Shown here piece after piece: positions 1 to 14,393 of a stretch of 64,000 bases of DNA (position 1 is the first letter of the stretch; the number at the start of each line of letters is the position of its first letter). The stretch comes from Calliopsis andreniformis. Taxonomy: Eukaryota; Arthropoda; Insecta; Hymenoptera; Andrenidae. Below the pieces are notes generated by a model, which ran no database searches, had not been told where the DNA came from, and saw only the letters and a program-made list of their open reading frames with translations. The stretch is taken from positions 27,192,001 through 27,256,000 of the forward strand of contig NC_135064.1 of NCBI RefSeq assembly GCF_051401765.1, read 5' to 3'. A program made the translations under genes and the position numbers.

Positions 1-692
1 GAAGCGGATCTCAGAAACGCCATGTTCCCTTCGTCGTTCGATAGCTCATGCTCGAGCGAATCTGCGTCGACGAATTGCATTGAGATTCTGGCCGGCGACA
101 GCGGCAAACGTCACCGACGCTTTTGTTTATGGCATCCCCAGTATGAAGTATGAATCTCTGTTTTCCAGACAGTCTGTAAACCCAGCACACGCGCTGTTTC
201 CTGCATCGAAAAGTCACGTTCCCCTCGTGTAAATCTTTATTCGACCGTGGAGCGTAACGCGAGACGAGAGAAGACGGGTACAGACAATCAACGGACTCGA
301 TCCAAGCGACAGCTTCGCCATTATCGCGGCCGAAAATATGACCAGAGAAACCGCGCAATTATCGCTGCCGACCAACCACCGGAATATTTCAGATAACAGT
401 CTGTCGGTCGAACAGTTGCAGAGCGATATGCGTACAGGTTTGCTCCGCGTTTAACAACGCGGAATCAGCCGGCACAAATTCGACCGAATTCGAACGCGAG
501 AGGGATGGCCGGTTAAATAAATAGTACCTCCCATGCCGATCGTATATCATTTTTGACGGGGACGTCAGTCGCCGATGAAATGAATTTAAATTTATTTCGT
601 GCTTCCTTCCTCCGTTTTATTTGTTGTGGATCCATACGGCGCATCCCATTTGTCGCGGTCGCGTCAAACGCGAAAGAAACGATCGTAGATCC

Positions 693-812
693 TCTCTCCT
701 ACCTCTCTTATCTGTTTTCTCCCCTCTCTTCTCTGCAGTTCGTTCTTCCCTATCGTCTCCCTCCTGTCTCTTCAGTTCTCCCTCTCTTCTGTCCCCTACA
801 CTTTTCCCGCTT
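693..812. repeat. Pyrimidine-rich tract
   Basis: About 120 bases almost wholly C and T on the plus strand (CTCTCC, TTCTCC, CCTCTC motifs). It could form unusual DNA structures or mark an unrecognised splice region. Confidence 0.75.
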
Positions 813-2620
813 CTTTATAATTCAAGTGTAAGTACCCACATCTACGAAAAGCTTCTTCGAGGAAGTTGTCAACAGCAAGATTTACTATTTTACGAATGAA
901 AATAAGGCACAGTGTGTACAGAATAGTCTTTTTAATACATTCGAGTCCGATGACCCATCCATTGGATCAAAGGTTAGCTTTCCTCATTAGCCAAGGATAC
1001 AACATGTGAGTCATTTTTGTACTGAAAAGACTGTTGCTGGTCTTGGAAAAAATACTCTCATCTGGAACGGGTTAAATAAATAAATAGGCTAATATAGTTC
1101 GAAATGAATCACGCTGTATACCGCTTTTGCGCACTTCTTAACGTCGGATTAACTCGTTCCTGAAAGTTTAATCGTTCGCAATCCGCTCATTGTCGAGTAG
1201 GAGCAAACACGAGCGTTTCGACTTGGCCAGACAGCCGGGCAGATGGCCGGGGAGGCAGCTGTTACAAATTCTAACACGGAGAGACGCAATCTCACGCTAG
1301 ATCGACACGCTTATCTCGAGTGTACAGAAGCAAGCGTGCGGCGCCGTAATTTTTAGCAATCAGCCTCCCTCTCCTGCCCCCTCCCATGCCCTGGCTTATT
1401 CGTTTTCCCCGCGTAATCACGTCCACTCGAGGAAACTTCTTTGCTTGCCGGATCGGCAAACAACTCGTAACTCCTTTCCCCACCCTACCTTGGGAAAAAG
1501 TTTTACGTCTTGAAATACCTAGTCGAGCGATCCTCCTCCGCGGAGGAAGTGGAGAGTTCTGGAGAGGGAAAGTAGACGTGATCGATGGCTGGAATCGATG
1601 GTGGCATCGAATGGAGCACGCGGTGGATTAAGATTGCGATTACAATGGATGTGTTTTCTGATGCACTGATGTTCCGGGGAATATGTCGGAACTATTTATC
1701 GTATGGACGAAATAAGTTTAGACATGTTTGTCAGAGCATCAGTTCATCATAAAACGCATGCACTGTCACCACAGCCTAAAAAGGACCAGTTTGTGAGGTA
1801 TATACTTGCAAGTACACAGTGACTTTTATCTCGAGAGTAATGTATGTTTCTGTGCGTGTTCCACGGTCTTCTATATGTCTAAAGTTCCAGGAAACCGTGT
1901 CGTCTTTCAAATCTGCCATGCCCAGGCAATTATCAGGAAACCCTGGAAAAAGGGCACTCGATAAGGTGAAGTTTTTTCTACTTTGTCACCGCTTGTGCCT
2001 AGTCCTCACACGCCCCCTTCCTGACCAAGGTATTGTTAAGTTTAACTGGAGTTTCTCAGTTTCGAGGTCGTACACGCTTCGTAGAAGTACACTGATATTC
2101 CAACACAATTAGCAACATAATAAAATCTCTGCCTTTTCCCTGATGTCACGCTTAAACGCTTATTAAAAACTGTGAGTGTCGCGTTAAGCTACGATTTTTA
2201 TCGGTTGACCCCTAAGAGGCTACTTTCGATCGATTAAGTATCGTGGGTCGGAGAAACGGGGTAGAGTACTTGGGAAAAACGAGTAGGGACCAGGAAAGGA
2301 ATTGGAGGGTTTAAGAACAGTAGTATAATTTCTACAGAGAATAATTCTTCCTCTGATTTCACAGATTCGTCTCAATTAGAACGCGTTATTACACCGGAAC
2401 AGAAATCGACTCGCGTTACAACCTGCAACGAGGAACCGAAAATGATGGTCTAGGGGTAAGTTAGTTTTCGCGAAGAGTAGGCTGGCTAAAAGGGCGAGAG
2501 CATTCACCAGTGCACAACACGGCAAGATAACAGCGAAATTTCAGGGTTGCCGCGCTAGCTCCGGAGTCCAGGCCGTGGCCCACATTCCTGGGTCGACGAT
2601 AATAATCCTAGACTTGGTCT

Positions 2621-2665
2621 GCGTGTTTGTACGTGTATATATGTGTGTGTATGTTGTGTGTGTAC
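2621..2665. repeat. Imperfect TG microsatellite
   Basis: Alternating purine-pyrimidine tract of GT/TA dinucleotides with several interruptions. Confidence 0.8.
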
Positions 2666-5600
2666 CTAAGCAACGCAGCCAGCCATCATTCGGAAGATGG
2701 AAGTTGGTATGAACCGCAGCTCGATGGAGTTCATTAATTATGAACACAAAGGCGTGTTTCAGCGCAATTTTCAACCCTCCAGTATCTATTGTAACCGACA
2801 GATAATACATCATTATTATTTCGTTCCATAATGGCCGGCGGTGAATTGCAGCCCTTCTGGTTGCGGCGATCCTGGAAAAGTAATAGTCGGAATTAAATTC
2901 GAAACAGACAAATTGAACGTTGACAATGATAGAGAATCGTAAATGGTGAATATTATTAGAACGTGGTAATTCGCAGTTTCCCATTACGTGCTGACTAATC
3001 ATGACATTATTTAACTTTTTCAGTGTATTTTCCACCATTCCTGAAATGGAGAAATTCTATGCGAGATTTGTAGTAAAAGCTAACTTCAACACTCTCTTTC
3101 AACATGTCGAATGTAACAGGAATCGACTTTTTAGTCTGATTCTATTCACTCCAGCTTTATCGAAGTTCAGAGAGGTATATAGATTTTTCTCTCTAAAAGC
3201 TCACTGCTGGAAGTAACCGTCTATCTTATAACACGCTTATAGCTACTATTTAGTAGTCATATTTCTCAGATGGACTGAGAAACAGTCCTCAGTACCTTAT
3301 TTGTTCCTTAAAACATGCTTTTGCTCTAAAGAATCCTAAGATACCTCCTGCGCTGTTTTCACGTGACTTCTACGCAAGGAGGTCTCATTTAAGATCATTG
3401 TCGCAGAAATTCAAAGTAATTTGCAAGATAACACAGCCGCAGCGAGCAAGTGGAGGAATACGCGAGCTTCTTGTTCACCAATTCCAATGAAATTTCTTCG
3501 CCAAGCCACGATCGCAGTCTCCCAAGACGGCAATGCTCGTAGCCGTACTGTTCGGCTCTTATTCAGTCGCCTTTATCTGTTTATTCAGCGACTAACGTGT
3601 CTGTTGGTAGGAAAATTTGAGCTGCGCCATGGAACAGCACGATGCGGCTGTACAGGCTACAGCTTGAAATGTGTCGGCGGTAATTGCCGTGGTAATTACG
3701 GTGCGTCAGTCCGCTGGCCACTATGTCTGTATAATATGAGTCTGAACACGGCTTCCTGCGTGTATAATGCGAACACCGATATCATGGACTTCGTTAAAAG
3801 GAAAGGAGAACCGTAACGAGTCGAAGATCAGAACAGAACGCCAGATTATCGTCAGCGCTGTATTTTCACGCCCTGGGGAATTAATTTTGTGGTTGTTTCT
3901 TTCGCCAGGAGCATTCTCCGTTTTTACATGCCACGTCCTATACTGACTCCTAATGGTGAGAGCGAGTGTAAGTGTATAATTTCTGTGATAGTATCACGCG
4001 TTCTGTTTGCCAAAGGAAAAAAGAAAATAAGTTGGTAGTTAATGATGCTGTGAATAATTTTTTTTTTAGTTTGGTAGTAGTCATTATTCAAAGGTCGATT
4101 TATGTGAATTTCATAGCTTCGCAAAATTCGTATTGATTTATCTTTCCACATGAAGTTGTAGCAGAAAAAGGTACGACAAACTAACTAGAATGATTTACAT
4201 AATTTATCGTTGGCAATCGTTTCCGTTCCTCCTCCCCCATGAAGCAGGAACTCTTGAAGTAGATTGGGGGAGGAAAAACTTAGGTTCCCAATACAGAGAA
4301 ACGTCGATTATCCGTAATGGAGTTCCTGATCATTCGAGGCTGTGCTGGCTCAAATAAAATGGAGCCCTGATAATCGGAAATCGAATAATCGAAACTCCAT
4401 TGCAAATAATTTAACTTCTTTGCTGCTTTCTCTGACTCGCTTTGATTGCGTAGGATTTAAATAACTCATCGGTTCTTATTAACCCATATCGGAAATTGTC
4501 TGGCGAAAACGAGACTTGTTCAGCCGTTCAGCCTTAAGAATTGATTAGAATCGAGTCGATGAACGCTCGGACTTAATGCCAGAAATGAAATTGTTTAATA
4601 CAGAAAAAGTTACACGAAGAGTTTCCGTGCTTCGATGTCCGTAACGTGATTTTAACAGTCAGATTCCTCAAAAAATTGAAAACTTTTTGCAATAAATGTA
4701 ACGAATTCAATAGTGCACCTGAAATTGTCGTTTTTTACAAATATTGAATATTGGAGGACAAAATTACTTACTCGGTGTTTAAAATTATTGCAATTTTTTG
4801 TGTATTTTAACCTGTACTTTTCATTTATAAAAGTTTCTTCCTCTTTAATCTGTTCAATCTTAGCTGGGTATCAAGTGCCAGTGGAATACCTAGTTTGAAT
4901 GAGGCCAAAGGCTAATGTCGGACTTTCCGTAGTCTATACTACTTAAATCAGGTATGGCGCGCAAGTAGTATCAACTCGTGCTTCTCAGCCATTAATATTT
5001 CTTAATATTTTCGTGAATTTCTACAAAACACAGCTCGATATAATAAAATCAAAACTACTATATGTTCTTGTTATAATTTTATTACAGCTATTTTACACTC
5101 AGTCTGCAATTTTCAATGCCACGAAGCATCAATGTCTGTCAACATTTTTTTAGTTCCTTCGAGCTATCGCTAGCCAATATTCGCTACCATATCGCTAAAC
5201 AATTTTTCCAGTTTTAACAAACCTACATTTGAGTACGAACATTTCCGCAAATTTTCAGCAATTAAGTGCCACGAGTCAATGAAACAACCCAGACCATCCG
5301 AGGCGTTAATTAATCAACCTGTACGATAATTTTACTGCGGCTAGCGGCCACATACTCGTTCTACGCACTCGGTTTTGTTTATTGCTTCGGGACACTGTAA
5401 CGTTAAAACGAATCGTCCGTAGGTCGCGTGTACCCATGCGCCATTAAATCATTGGCATCGTTACTATCGGAGCCGGGTCTCGCACGTGCGTGAATATGAA
5501 TTATACTACATATCTACTTGATCGCTATTAACGCGCGCAAACGCCTCCAATGATACTGGGGATGAGGTATTACTCTCCTACAAAAAGTGTTATCACTTGA

Positions 5601-7900
5601 GCGCAATGAACTTGTATTTCTACATACCTTTCACGATAAGAACTGCAAGTGACATATTTTATCGTTCAGTAGAAGTAAGTGGTGGTGTAGTTCTTCGTTT
5701 TTTGTAGTACGGTGTTGCTTTTCTGGTCAGTAGTTCGTGGTTTTCTGTTTTATCAGAATTCAATTCTGAGAATAGATTATCGATAAAAGTCATCATCTCT
5801 GATGAGCTATCCCGTAATTTTTGTTCAGTAGGAAATTGATTATTCCAGATTTCTTTTTCGACAATAAATCAACAGGTTTTTGAACCACTTAAGAAATGAG
5901 ACCGCAAACTGATTGCTCTTTTTCCCACGACTCATGTTTCTCAATCTACTCGCTCCTTATCCTGACACTATCATAATTACTTCAGTCGTAATTAGTCGCC
6001 AGTATTCCGAACTAAAACGGGAAAGACAAAAACGGTAATACATAGATCTTGAGAAAACATCGCTCGAACGATCCAACACGCGACAGTATTATTCCCCTTC
6101 TTGGTACTAAACGACCGCAATTACTTAGTTCACAGGGCCGACTCGATGTGTTCCCCTTTATCGGTGCTCCATTCTAAGGCACAGAAAGTTCTAGTTTCAA
6201 GAACACCTGGTGATCAACTGTAACACTAGGGAAACGTGTGTTCCTGATGGTTCCTCTATCCCGCGCGATGGTTCGTACACGTTGTATAGTCGGTGGGTAG
6301 CATTGAGCCGTCAGTTTCGTGCGCAACCTCCTTCGCGAAGTAATTCGCAAGTTTGAACCGACGCCTCTATGCGTGTGCATGCGCCTGTACTCCTCGCATC
6401 GGCATTTTACAGTACAACAGGCCTTGTTTCGACCTGAAACTCGATGGGTCGAAGCCTCAATTGCCAGCCTCGCATGCAGCACCACGCGCCTCTCGTCCGC
6501 CCGCTCTACAGACGTCCACGCGTATCGCCAATCTGCTGGCTTATCGTTCGATACATCGTTCGGGCTCGAGCATCGTCTCGCATACGTTAAGGCGATCCAT
6601 CGGAGATGGGTTGATCACGGTTCCTCGATCGGCCAGATGGGTTGGATGAAGGTGTATCCCCTGCATTATTCACGCAAAAGTCGCTTGGATTAATGTCAAA
6701 TTTCAAATTACTATCTCGGTGATAATTTCTACAGAATTGAGAGGTTAACTATATTATTAAACAACTATGGTGACAGCTACTAAAAGACGGGGAATACTAT
6801 AGAAATTTGTAAATGAATTAAAAATAATTATTCTTTGCCCCAGTCATAGAATTTTCATTGAATTTAGTATGGTACTAGAAGCATAAATTTTGGTTGACAT
6901 CTATAAGTACTGCTATTGTAGTAATAAAAAGTAGAAGAAAAGGAAGACGGTTTAATCTGAAATGTAAAACAATGCTTTTGTCTCAGCCAAGTATCTTCCA
7001 CAAGTCTAGAGTTTTTTGTTCTGGTGGTCAGTAGATTTGATGGAACCCATGTATTAATGGGAAGAGTCGATGGACATCTCGATTCAGACTTGGCCACTCC
7101 GTTGAACAATGGTGGATTATCCTCCTATTGCTTTTGGCTCGCTTTTTAATTCTGCGAGAGCCAGTCATAATAGAAAATATGGTTCTTCCTTCTGGTAAGA
7201 GCATGCACCGAATTTCTTTGTCACTGTGCAGCAAGTCTGACATGCCTTGCAAACTGTTTCAATATAGAAGAGAAACTCGGAACTAAATAGCAATATTGCC
7301 TTAGTTCTAAGGTACACTTCAATGAGAAATTCCAGTTATTTTGTAATTAATTATTCTGGCTCAGTTCGTAGCAGTCCAGGGTAGATATTAACTTTTGAAT
7401 GAGTTACTAATCGACGAATTAAACTTGGCGTCATGGCATAGCCTTTGGTATTAGTAATAAAATCTCCGAATGGTTTTTCGATACGTGTTTACACGACGAA
7501 TAGAATTAATCACGACGAATTATTCCGCTTGAAAACTGTAATAACAATAATTTCCCAGCCGGACGAGAAACCCGCCATTTCAGCTGCTATTAAATTCGCC
7601 ACTTATGTTTTAGAATCTCCGATACAGGCCGATATTAATTATCGTGTCGTGTCGTTTTGACGATCACCAGAATTTGCCATTATACATTATCGAACTTGCT
7701 GCGAATCATTTCTCTAATTACAATTTCATGTAACTCGACCTATTGTCGAAACGTAATGTTCCATTTACTGTGTATCATTATTCCGGTACGTCCTACATCC
7801 TTTCTATTTCGTGCAAATATAATAAATTCAATTTTGTTATATATTCTTAAATTCGTCCAACATCAAACATTCCTAAAAATTGATATATTATTGCTTTAAA

Positions 7901-8073
7901 CACACTTCGCGGCAAAATTAAGACGAAAAACAGAAAATTTAATGGAAGAATAAGGAAATAGAGCCTTTCCCCTGTAAAATGAGCTCAAGTTCACTACTGT
8001 GCGATTTTATTCATGAAATTATAATAGATCATAGATCGAAAAATTAATGATCCTTTAATTTTGCCACGAAACA
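7901..8073. mobile_element. Short inverted-repeat element (mariner-like MITE?)
   Basis: The left end (ACTTCGCGGCAAAATTAA) and the right end in reverse complement (GTTTCGTGGCAAAATTAA) match at nearly all positions over about 18 bases. They bound 173 bases without coding capacity. The right 90 bases resemble 14300-14390. Assignment to mariner is a guess. Confidence 0.55.
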
Positions 8074-11000
8074 TAGTATACTAGACAGTACTCGAAATAA
8101 TTTCCTAAAATAGTGAAATTGCTTGGGATTTAGCTATCGGGACGCCATCCCTTACGACTCATCTCCAAATAATTGCAGCTTTCACCCTATAGTCAGATGA
8201 TATTTTAGGTATCCTCTGAAAATTTGCGCAACGTTTGGACCTCAGGGAATGCAGGATACTATTGAAAATAATCGTACTAGCGATATTAGCTACGATGAAG
8301 TCACTTGCGATCATGGAACGTGAACCATTAGTCCTGAACGAGCTGGTCGCAATGGCAGCATTGAATACTGGATATAAGGCACGTGCATATCATCTTTTGG
8401 CTTACACCATGCATTGCACGAGATATCTGACAGGAAACATTGCAATATTCTAGAGTAAAAGCGTCGACATCTACTCACTCGTAGGTAAACTCTTTCGGGC
8501 GGTTATACTTGTGTGGCGATACTATATATGTATATTCTCTAAATAATGGCGAAGTTTATATGTATAGGAGAGAAGATCCGAAGCATCGGTGGTATCTATG
8601 GTAGATCGTACTCGCGTGTTGCACGGCTCGTGAAACAAAAGGCAACGTTTCTCCTTCACCGTTCCACGTTCATTGTTTTTGCTCGCGTGCACGAGAGAAT
8701 ATCGATGTTCGAGGTGTACAATAAGTCTAAGATTTTTATAGAGGATGGGGTCAGTGGACTCTGAAACAATTTTGTACTTCGTAACGTAAAAAGCGTCTGA
8801 CGCTCCGAACCACTCTCTGCTTCTAGCTTTTGCATAACCCACAGAGCACTTGAAACAATTGCTACATAAAATATAATAACTTTGCCAGAGATTAATTTTT
8901 GACAGAGCTGTCTCTCTTTGACAGTCCTCCATTCTGTCCACTGTCGAGCCAGGCTCACTTCCTTTGATAGAGCAATGAAATTTCAATATTAAACCATCAG
9001 TTTTATAACCAAAGAAACTCAACAGCTTCGACAGGGCTTAAGCTCTTACCTATATCGAAGTTTCTCCAAAGCGTTGAACATTTTATGAAACACGGAGGCA
9101 ATCCATCCTCCTTCCTCTCAGGCATTAACCTTAAGACTTGCAACCTCTTTCTTCTCGCCGCCTCTCCATGCACGCTCTGTTCCTCCTGCTTCTCGGTCTT
9201 TCATAGATGGGATTTTATCTCCGCCGTTGGAGGAGGGAGGGAAAAAAATGAAAATCCTTGGCTTCCGCTCCGCCGTTGCCTCGCTTGTCTCGTGCACAGA
9301 GGCAGACGGATCGTGCGCGTCGCAGAAAGGTATCCCTTTAAATCGCTTTGTGCTCTTGTACCGCGTACACGTAAAGATGCCTAACAGAGTGGTCTTGTCG
9401 GACGTAAAGAAACGCGGCGTTTATGAAGCACTCGCTCCTGGAGCACTCGTTGCCTGTAATAGCTAGGAGCCAGGCGTAATACTTTCAATTTCCTTCCTTC
9501 CTTTCAACGCGCCATTCTTAATGAATGAAAAGTGCCTGCTTCTGCGTATCTTGGATCACTGTGTTTCGCGTGGGTCTCATTTCGCTGTAATATGTCCGCG
9601 CGAAATTGCACATTTTGGCGTGCATGGATGCTTGGTTACGTGAGGCCACGTATTTCGAGAAAACTGGCCGAATAATACTAGGTAAATCTGTGGTTGTAAG
9701 ACAAATTGAGCTAAGTCACGTGCTTTTGTTTTCGGAATAAGTAGATATTGGCATTTCAAGTTTTCAACTTCAATACTGTCTTATGGACTTTTGTTTTCTT
9801 GAACCCTTATTTTTAAATGAAAAAGTTCTTTTAATGCCTTTCTTTCTCTTTGAAAATACCAATTCTATATTCTGGATCTCAATTAAGGCCTTAATTCGAA
9901 TTTTTTAAAAGTGTAATATAGATCGTTTTGTCTTACAGCCAATAAATAAATTAAATAAAAAATATGCAACTTGTATTCGAGTATTTTGACTGCAAAAATG
10001 TTTCCATTGTACTTTTAAGGAACTACTGTGCTCCACTACTGTCATCAGTTTTTGGTCTACTCTTTCCTTTTGCCCAAGTTTCTTAGATAGAAAGTAATGA
10101 TGGACATCAGCATTAATTTGTTTTCTTCGTAGTGCATATAATTGCATAATAATTACAAATGCGTGGCCACAGTGGGAGTACTCATCATCGCTGTACAGTT
10201 TTCATCGCCATCGCAAAGCCCAGTTTCTCGCAAACTTCTTACTCGTCCTCCACGCTGAAGATAGAGAGCTGTTAAGTAGTCTTACTGATGAGTCCATTAG
10301 CAGGCTGTAGATGAAACGTACTTCCCCTTGCTCTCTTTCCTACGTCTATGACATTCTTATGTCTTTTCTCTAAAGTGGTAATGAATAAGAAAAAGTAACT
10401 TCCTTACTACTGTCTTTTAATGTAAGTCTTATGCTAACACTCTGTCTTGCAATTACGCTTCTACCAGTCCCAAGAAAAATTTTCAACCACTATACACTTA
10501 TTTTCATTTAAACAGACTCTAAATCTCCATTAATTACACATATATATTTCAAGTAAAGCAAAGTAAAAGCTGATTAAAAACAGATTAATCGACGCAAAAC
10601 CTGATTCCTCAACAATATCTAGTTCCTTATAACCTAAAGCTACATTCTTACTTTTGTAAATTAGTTACATAACCCTGCATGCCAACTTCCACTCGCATTT
10701 CTTATTCCTCCATTGCCATCGTATCTGTCAACTTAAAACTATGAAGAAGCAAACAGCAGCCAATTTCCAAACTTAGCTATTCTGTTAACAACACTCTGGT
10801 TAGTGTATCACACCGACAAAAAGGCGATCGAATATTCGAGCGAACGATAAAGTCGTCGAGCTCCACCACAAATAAGCGTGCTGTAATAATATCCATTACT
10901 CGCTCGATTTCCATCGGAACACAAATCAGCAAGGAACGCGTTAAGATAACTGATATACGCACAGCATGGAAGCGTGAACGAGTTCTCTTCATGGAACATC

Positions 11001-11432
11001 CTTCCAGCCGTTTCGGTTGCTCTGTAAATAGCGCTCGCAGTGCAATCAAGTCGTTATTCGAGTCCAGCGTCGTTCTTCGCGACTAAAACGGAGCAATAAC
11101 GATTCCCGCAGACGTCGAACCGTTCGACTCGCGGCGTTTTCATGGTCGGTTTATTTAGCCGCCAGGCACGTTTACGCCTGCCCACGCCCACGCAATGCCT
11201 CACGAGACGGAGAAAAGTCGCGTGCTGCACACGTGCTTCGCGCGCGACTACACACCTCCACGCGACTGATTCCAGCACGCGAGATGCAACTGACTCGAGG
11301 CTATCATAAACCTCACGCGTTGATCTTCCCTACTTTAGTCTGCAAATAGTTTTACAATACTTCGTGTTTAGTATTAATAGTGTTGAGGAATCCAAAAACA
11401 CATCTGATTTTACTTTTGATTGCAAATGAGTT

Positions 11433-11590
11433 CGTGAGTTGAAGAAGTCTAAAGTTAGTCATTTTCAAATAATTTCGGAACTATATCTAGACTCCAGAGC
11501 CAAAGAGTATTAAGTTACACAGGAAACAAGTATGATGAATCAAATATATCAAAATGTGGTTTTTACACTTGTGCCGCTCTTCAACTCGCC
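11433..11590. mobile_element. Diverged second copy of the 29.5-kb MITE-like family
   Basis: Its first 110 bases align with 29528-29640, including shared cores such as ATTTTCAAATAAT and GAGCCAAAG. It starts GTGAGTTGAAGAAG, and its right end in reverse complement starts GCGAGTTGAAGAG. It is more degraded and shorter than the other copy. Confidence 0.6.
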
Positions 11591-13379
11591 GACTCAATTA
11601 TCTCAAGTACTGTAGATCATTCCATTTAAAGTAATTGAGCTACTGTGTAGACTTTAAAACTCAATATTCGAAGCTTATTTCAACAACGTTAAATTGTACT
11701 TAGAGTACTTCAGTAAAGTATTGCAATATTTTTGAAATTTCGAGACGTCAATTTCAAAGCGTCACTAATGAATTTTTCAGCGGAATTAACATGTTGAATA
11801 AAGTGTTCTCTGTATCTGATTCTCGTTTAATTCAATTCCTCTGCGAAAGTCACTCGAAACATCGATTATCGATCCATCAACGCCGCGCACTTTTCCCATC
11901 GTAAAATGCCCAACGAGCCCGCATTTTCGAAACGACACAAAGGAAACGATCTCCTTTCCGCGACAGTGGCAATTTCTGTCACGATTCGACCATTACCTTC
12001 GACGCAGTTAATGCGAATCGGACGATTCGCATTCAGCCTCACTCGATCGAGAATGGTGCTCTCGTTCGATGCAGCGGCAATTTCGAAAAGCAACCGTAGA
12101 CGAAGCCAGTGGCTAGTGTTGTAATTTCGCGCGAATTTCGCGCGGCATAATAAGCCCACTTACGCGATCGATAGAGCGTATCGCTGCTGTGTATCTGTGT
12201 CATTTAATGGCTAGAAATGTTGTAAACGCTTTTTCAAGATGGAAAACGATCTTCTTGCGAATCCTGACTCGTTATTTGTTACCTATCAGCTGCTTCTGTT
12301 AATGGATGTCTGCACTCTTTAATATTGCGAGATGCTGGAGATTGAGAGCTGAAATAGTGGCGGAGTTATTAAATATTGAGATAAATGAGGAGCTGAAAGT
12401 CATGTTATTATAATAGAAACTCAGTATAGTAAATAATAATTTTTGATGAAGAATTGTAAAAGTATATATTTATGTATTTCCTAGGCCACTATTATTTCTC
12501 AACATACCAAATATTAGAGTCACTCAGGGACCCTAATATTTTATATTCTTCAAATCTCGTCATATTGTATATTTTAGCATTGTTTTGCTACAAGCAGATG
12601 TGGTTCTAATATAGATCATTTACCTGCTATGAAAGCAAATTTTCTATTTACTGGTTGAGCTCTAATTACCGTAAACAATTTATCACGCTGTCGTTTCATT
12701 TCCATTATACTTCATTCGCAGAGACATTGGCTAGCGTTATATTAATATGTTTGAGTATTTAATACAGATATATTATTTATGTTCGATTCGCTCGTATTTA
12801 CATTACTCGGTTATGTGCAGTAGTTAAACTCTGAAGCTAATACCAATTACCGTCCCATGATCCGAGCAGCGATCGATAATTTATTTAATTCATCTCCTAT
12901 TGTGTAGAGATATCGAGTTCATCGGAAACCTCCAATAATTCTGTCGACTAATACTCAGCAATCTCGTCGGTGACATACCGCGCTAACAAGAGAAATGTTA
13001 TGTATTATGATCTCAGTAATAATTTAGCCTGCTATTAGATCATTCCTCAAGCAATGCAGTTTCCTATTTTACAGTTTCATTTAAAAAACTAAGAACCCTT
13101 CAAAATAAAGTAGTTCACTAAAAAAAATGTAAAATCAACCCAAATCTCTTCTTGCGTCAGCTAAAGTCCTAAAAACTGCTATTGCACAAAGCTAGATCTC
13201 GAGCTAAATCTCACAACCCAAAGATATCAAGTACGAGAGCAGTGTCCACCAAAGGGATTAATCAGCCATTAAGATTACCCGTATCGTAATCCACAGCGAA
13301 TGATGGTATCGCGATGCGGTCGCTACCTCGCGATATTCTATCGACCACGTCCGGATCTCCGTCACGAAGTGAAAACGGT

Positions 13380-13860
13380 TTCGTGATACAGGCGCGTTAA
13401 GCGGTCACGCGTTCCTCGGGAGCTGGGAACCGAGTCGACTCGTCGGCTTCAGGAAGACGGGAAAGGCTGCGGCAACCGCAGACACCGTGATTGACATCGT
13501 CATTAAGCCCAACTTCAGGCGCGCACACTACGCTCGAATCTGTAGGCGGCTCTGGTGCGCACACCGCGCGTCGTGCATCTCCTGACTGGTGCATGTGCAT
13601 GATCGCTGGACGCTGCTAGTCGGGACTGAACGAGCTTAAGCGGCGGAAAGGAGGAGGGTGGCCGTGAGGTGACTCCGAGGGGTGGAGGCTGAGGGTGTTC
13701 TCGATATGATTAATGCTTAGTATGCGTGCTCGTATGCGGTGGACAGCTGTGAGTGACTTGCACCCCGCCCAAACGACGTCCATTCGACCCACACGACTCT
13801 GTGTCGACACGTACGCGTGTACGCACGCGAGCGTACCTTGCACCACGATACTGTGTCCTG
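13380..13860. other. CpG-rich patch
   Basis: Locally GC- and CpG-rich compared with the AT-rich flanks, which makes open frames appear on both strands without coding evidence. It is a candidate regulatory or promoter region. Confidence 0.3.
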
Positions 13861-14189
13861 TAGATGCGCCGTCTGGACGTGTTCGACACGTATTTACTCG
13901 TATTACATCTATGACGCGGAATGACACGATGGGTCTTCACGCACCGCGACCCAGCGTATCGTTTTTCGAGCGTGTTGCTCGGGAGGCAGATGCAAGTGTA
14001 GCGGGTGGAAGATACCTGCATAGGTGAAATTGCGAGGGAGAGTGGAGTTTTTAGTGCACTTCGGTAATGAGTAGCTCTGGGGTCTGATAGTCCGGAATAT
14101 CGACTTATTTTGTCGTTTCATTTTTATTGGGATGGTCGATATGGAATTACAAGAGATCTCTGGGAGAAAAATTTGGGAGAAAAAAAATC

Positions 14190-14393
14190 ATCTTCACTTT
14201 CCTGACCCACAGCAGAGTATCAAAGGGGCCCTGACAAAATTCAGTGTGAGGATGGAAAAGTAGAAGCTTTAAACTTTGAAATGAGTTTGGGCTCACCGCC
14301 GTATGATCTTTTTTTCCAGAATTACGATAGCTCGCACATCGACAATTTTTCGGTCCAAAATTAATGATCCTCTAATTTTGCTAGGAAGTGAAT
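14190..14393. mobile_element. Diverged relative of the 8-kb inverted-repeat element
   Basis: The right part shares TTAATGATCC(T)(C/T)TAATTTTGC and upstream blocks with 7980-8066. The left boundary (TTCACTTTCCTGAC) against the reverse complement of the right end (TTCACTTCCTAGC) is only weakly supported. Confidence 0.4.

Noticed and set aside
2541..3038. 165-residue minus-strand open frame
   Set aside because: It runs through a TG microsatellite, has no recognisable domain and no exon neighbours.
3421..3816. 131-residue plus-strand frame with several cysteines
   Set aside because: Cysteine spacing matches no known domain, and there is no signal peptide or splice context.
8522..9022. 166-residue minus-strand open frame
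   Set aside because: No domain, signal or splice context, and other frames are open over the same stretch.
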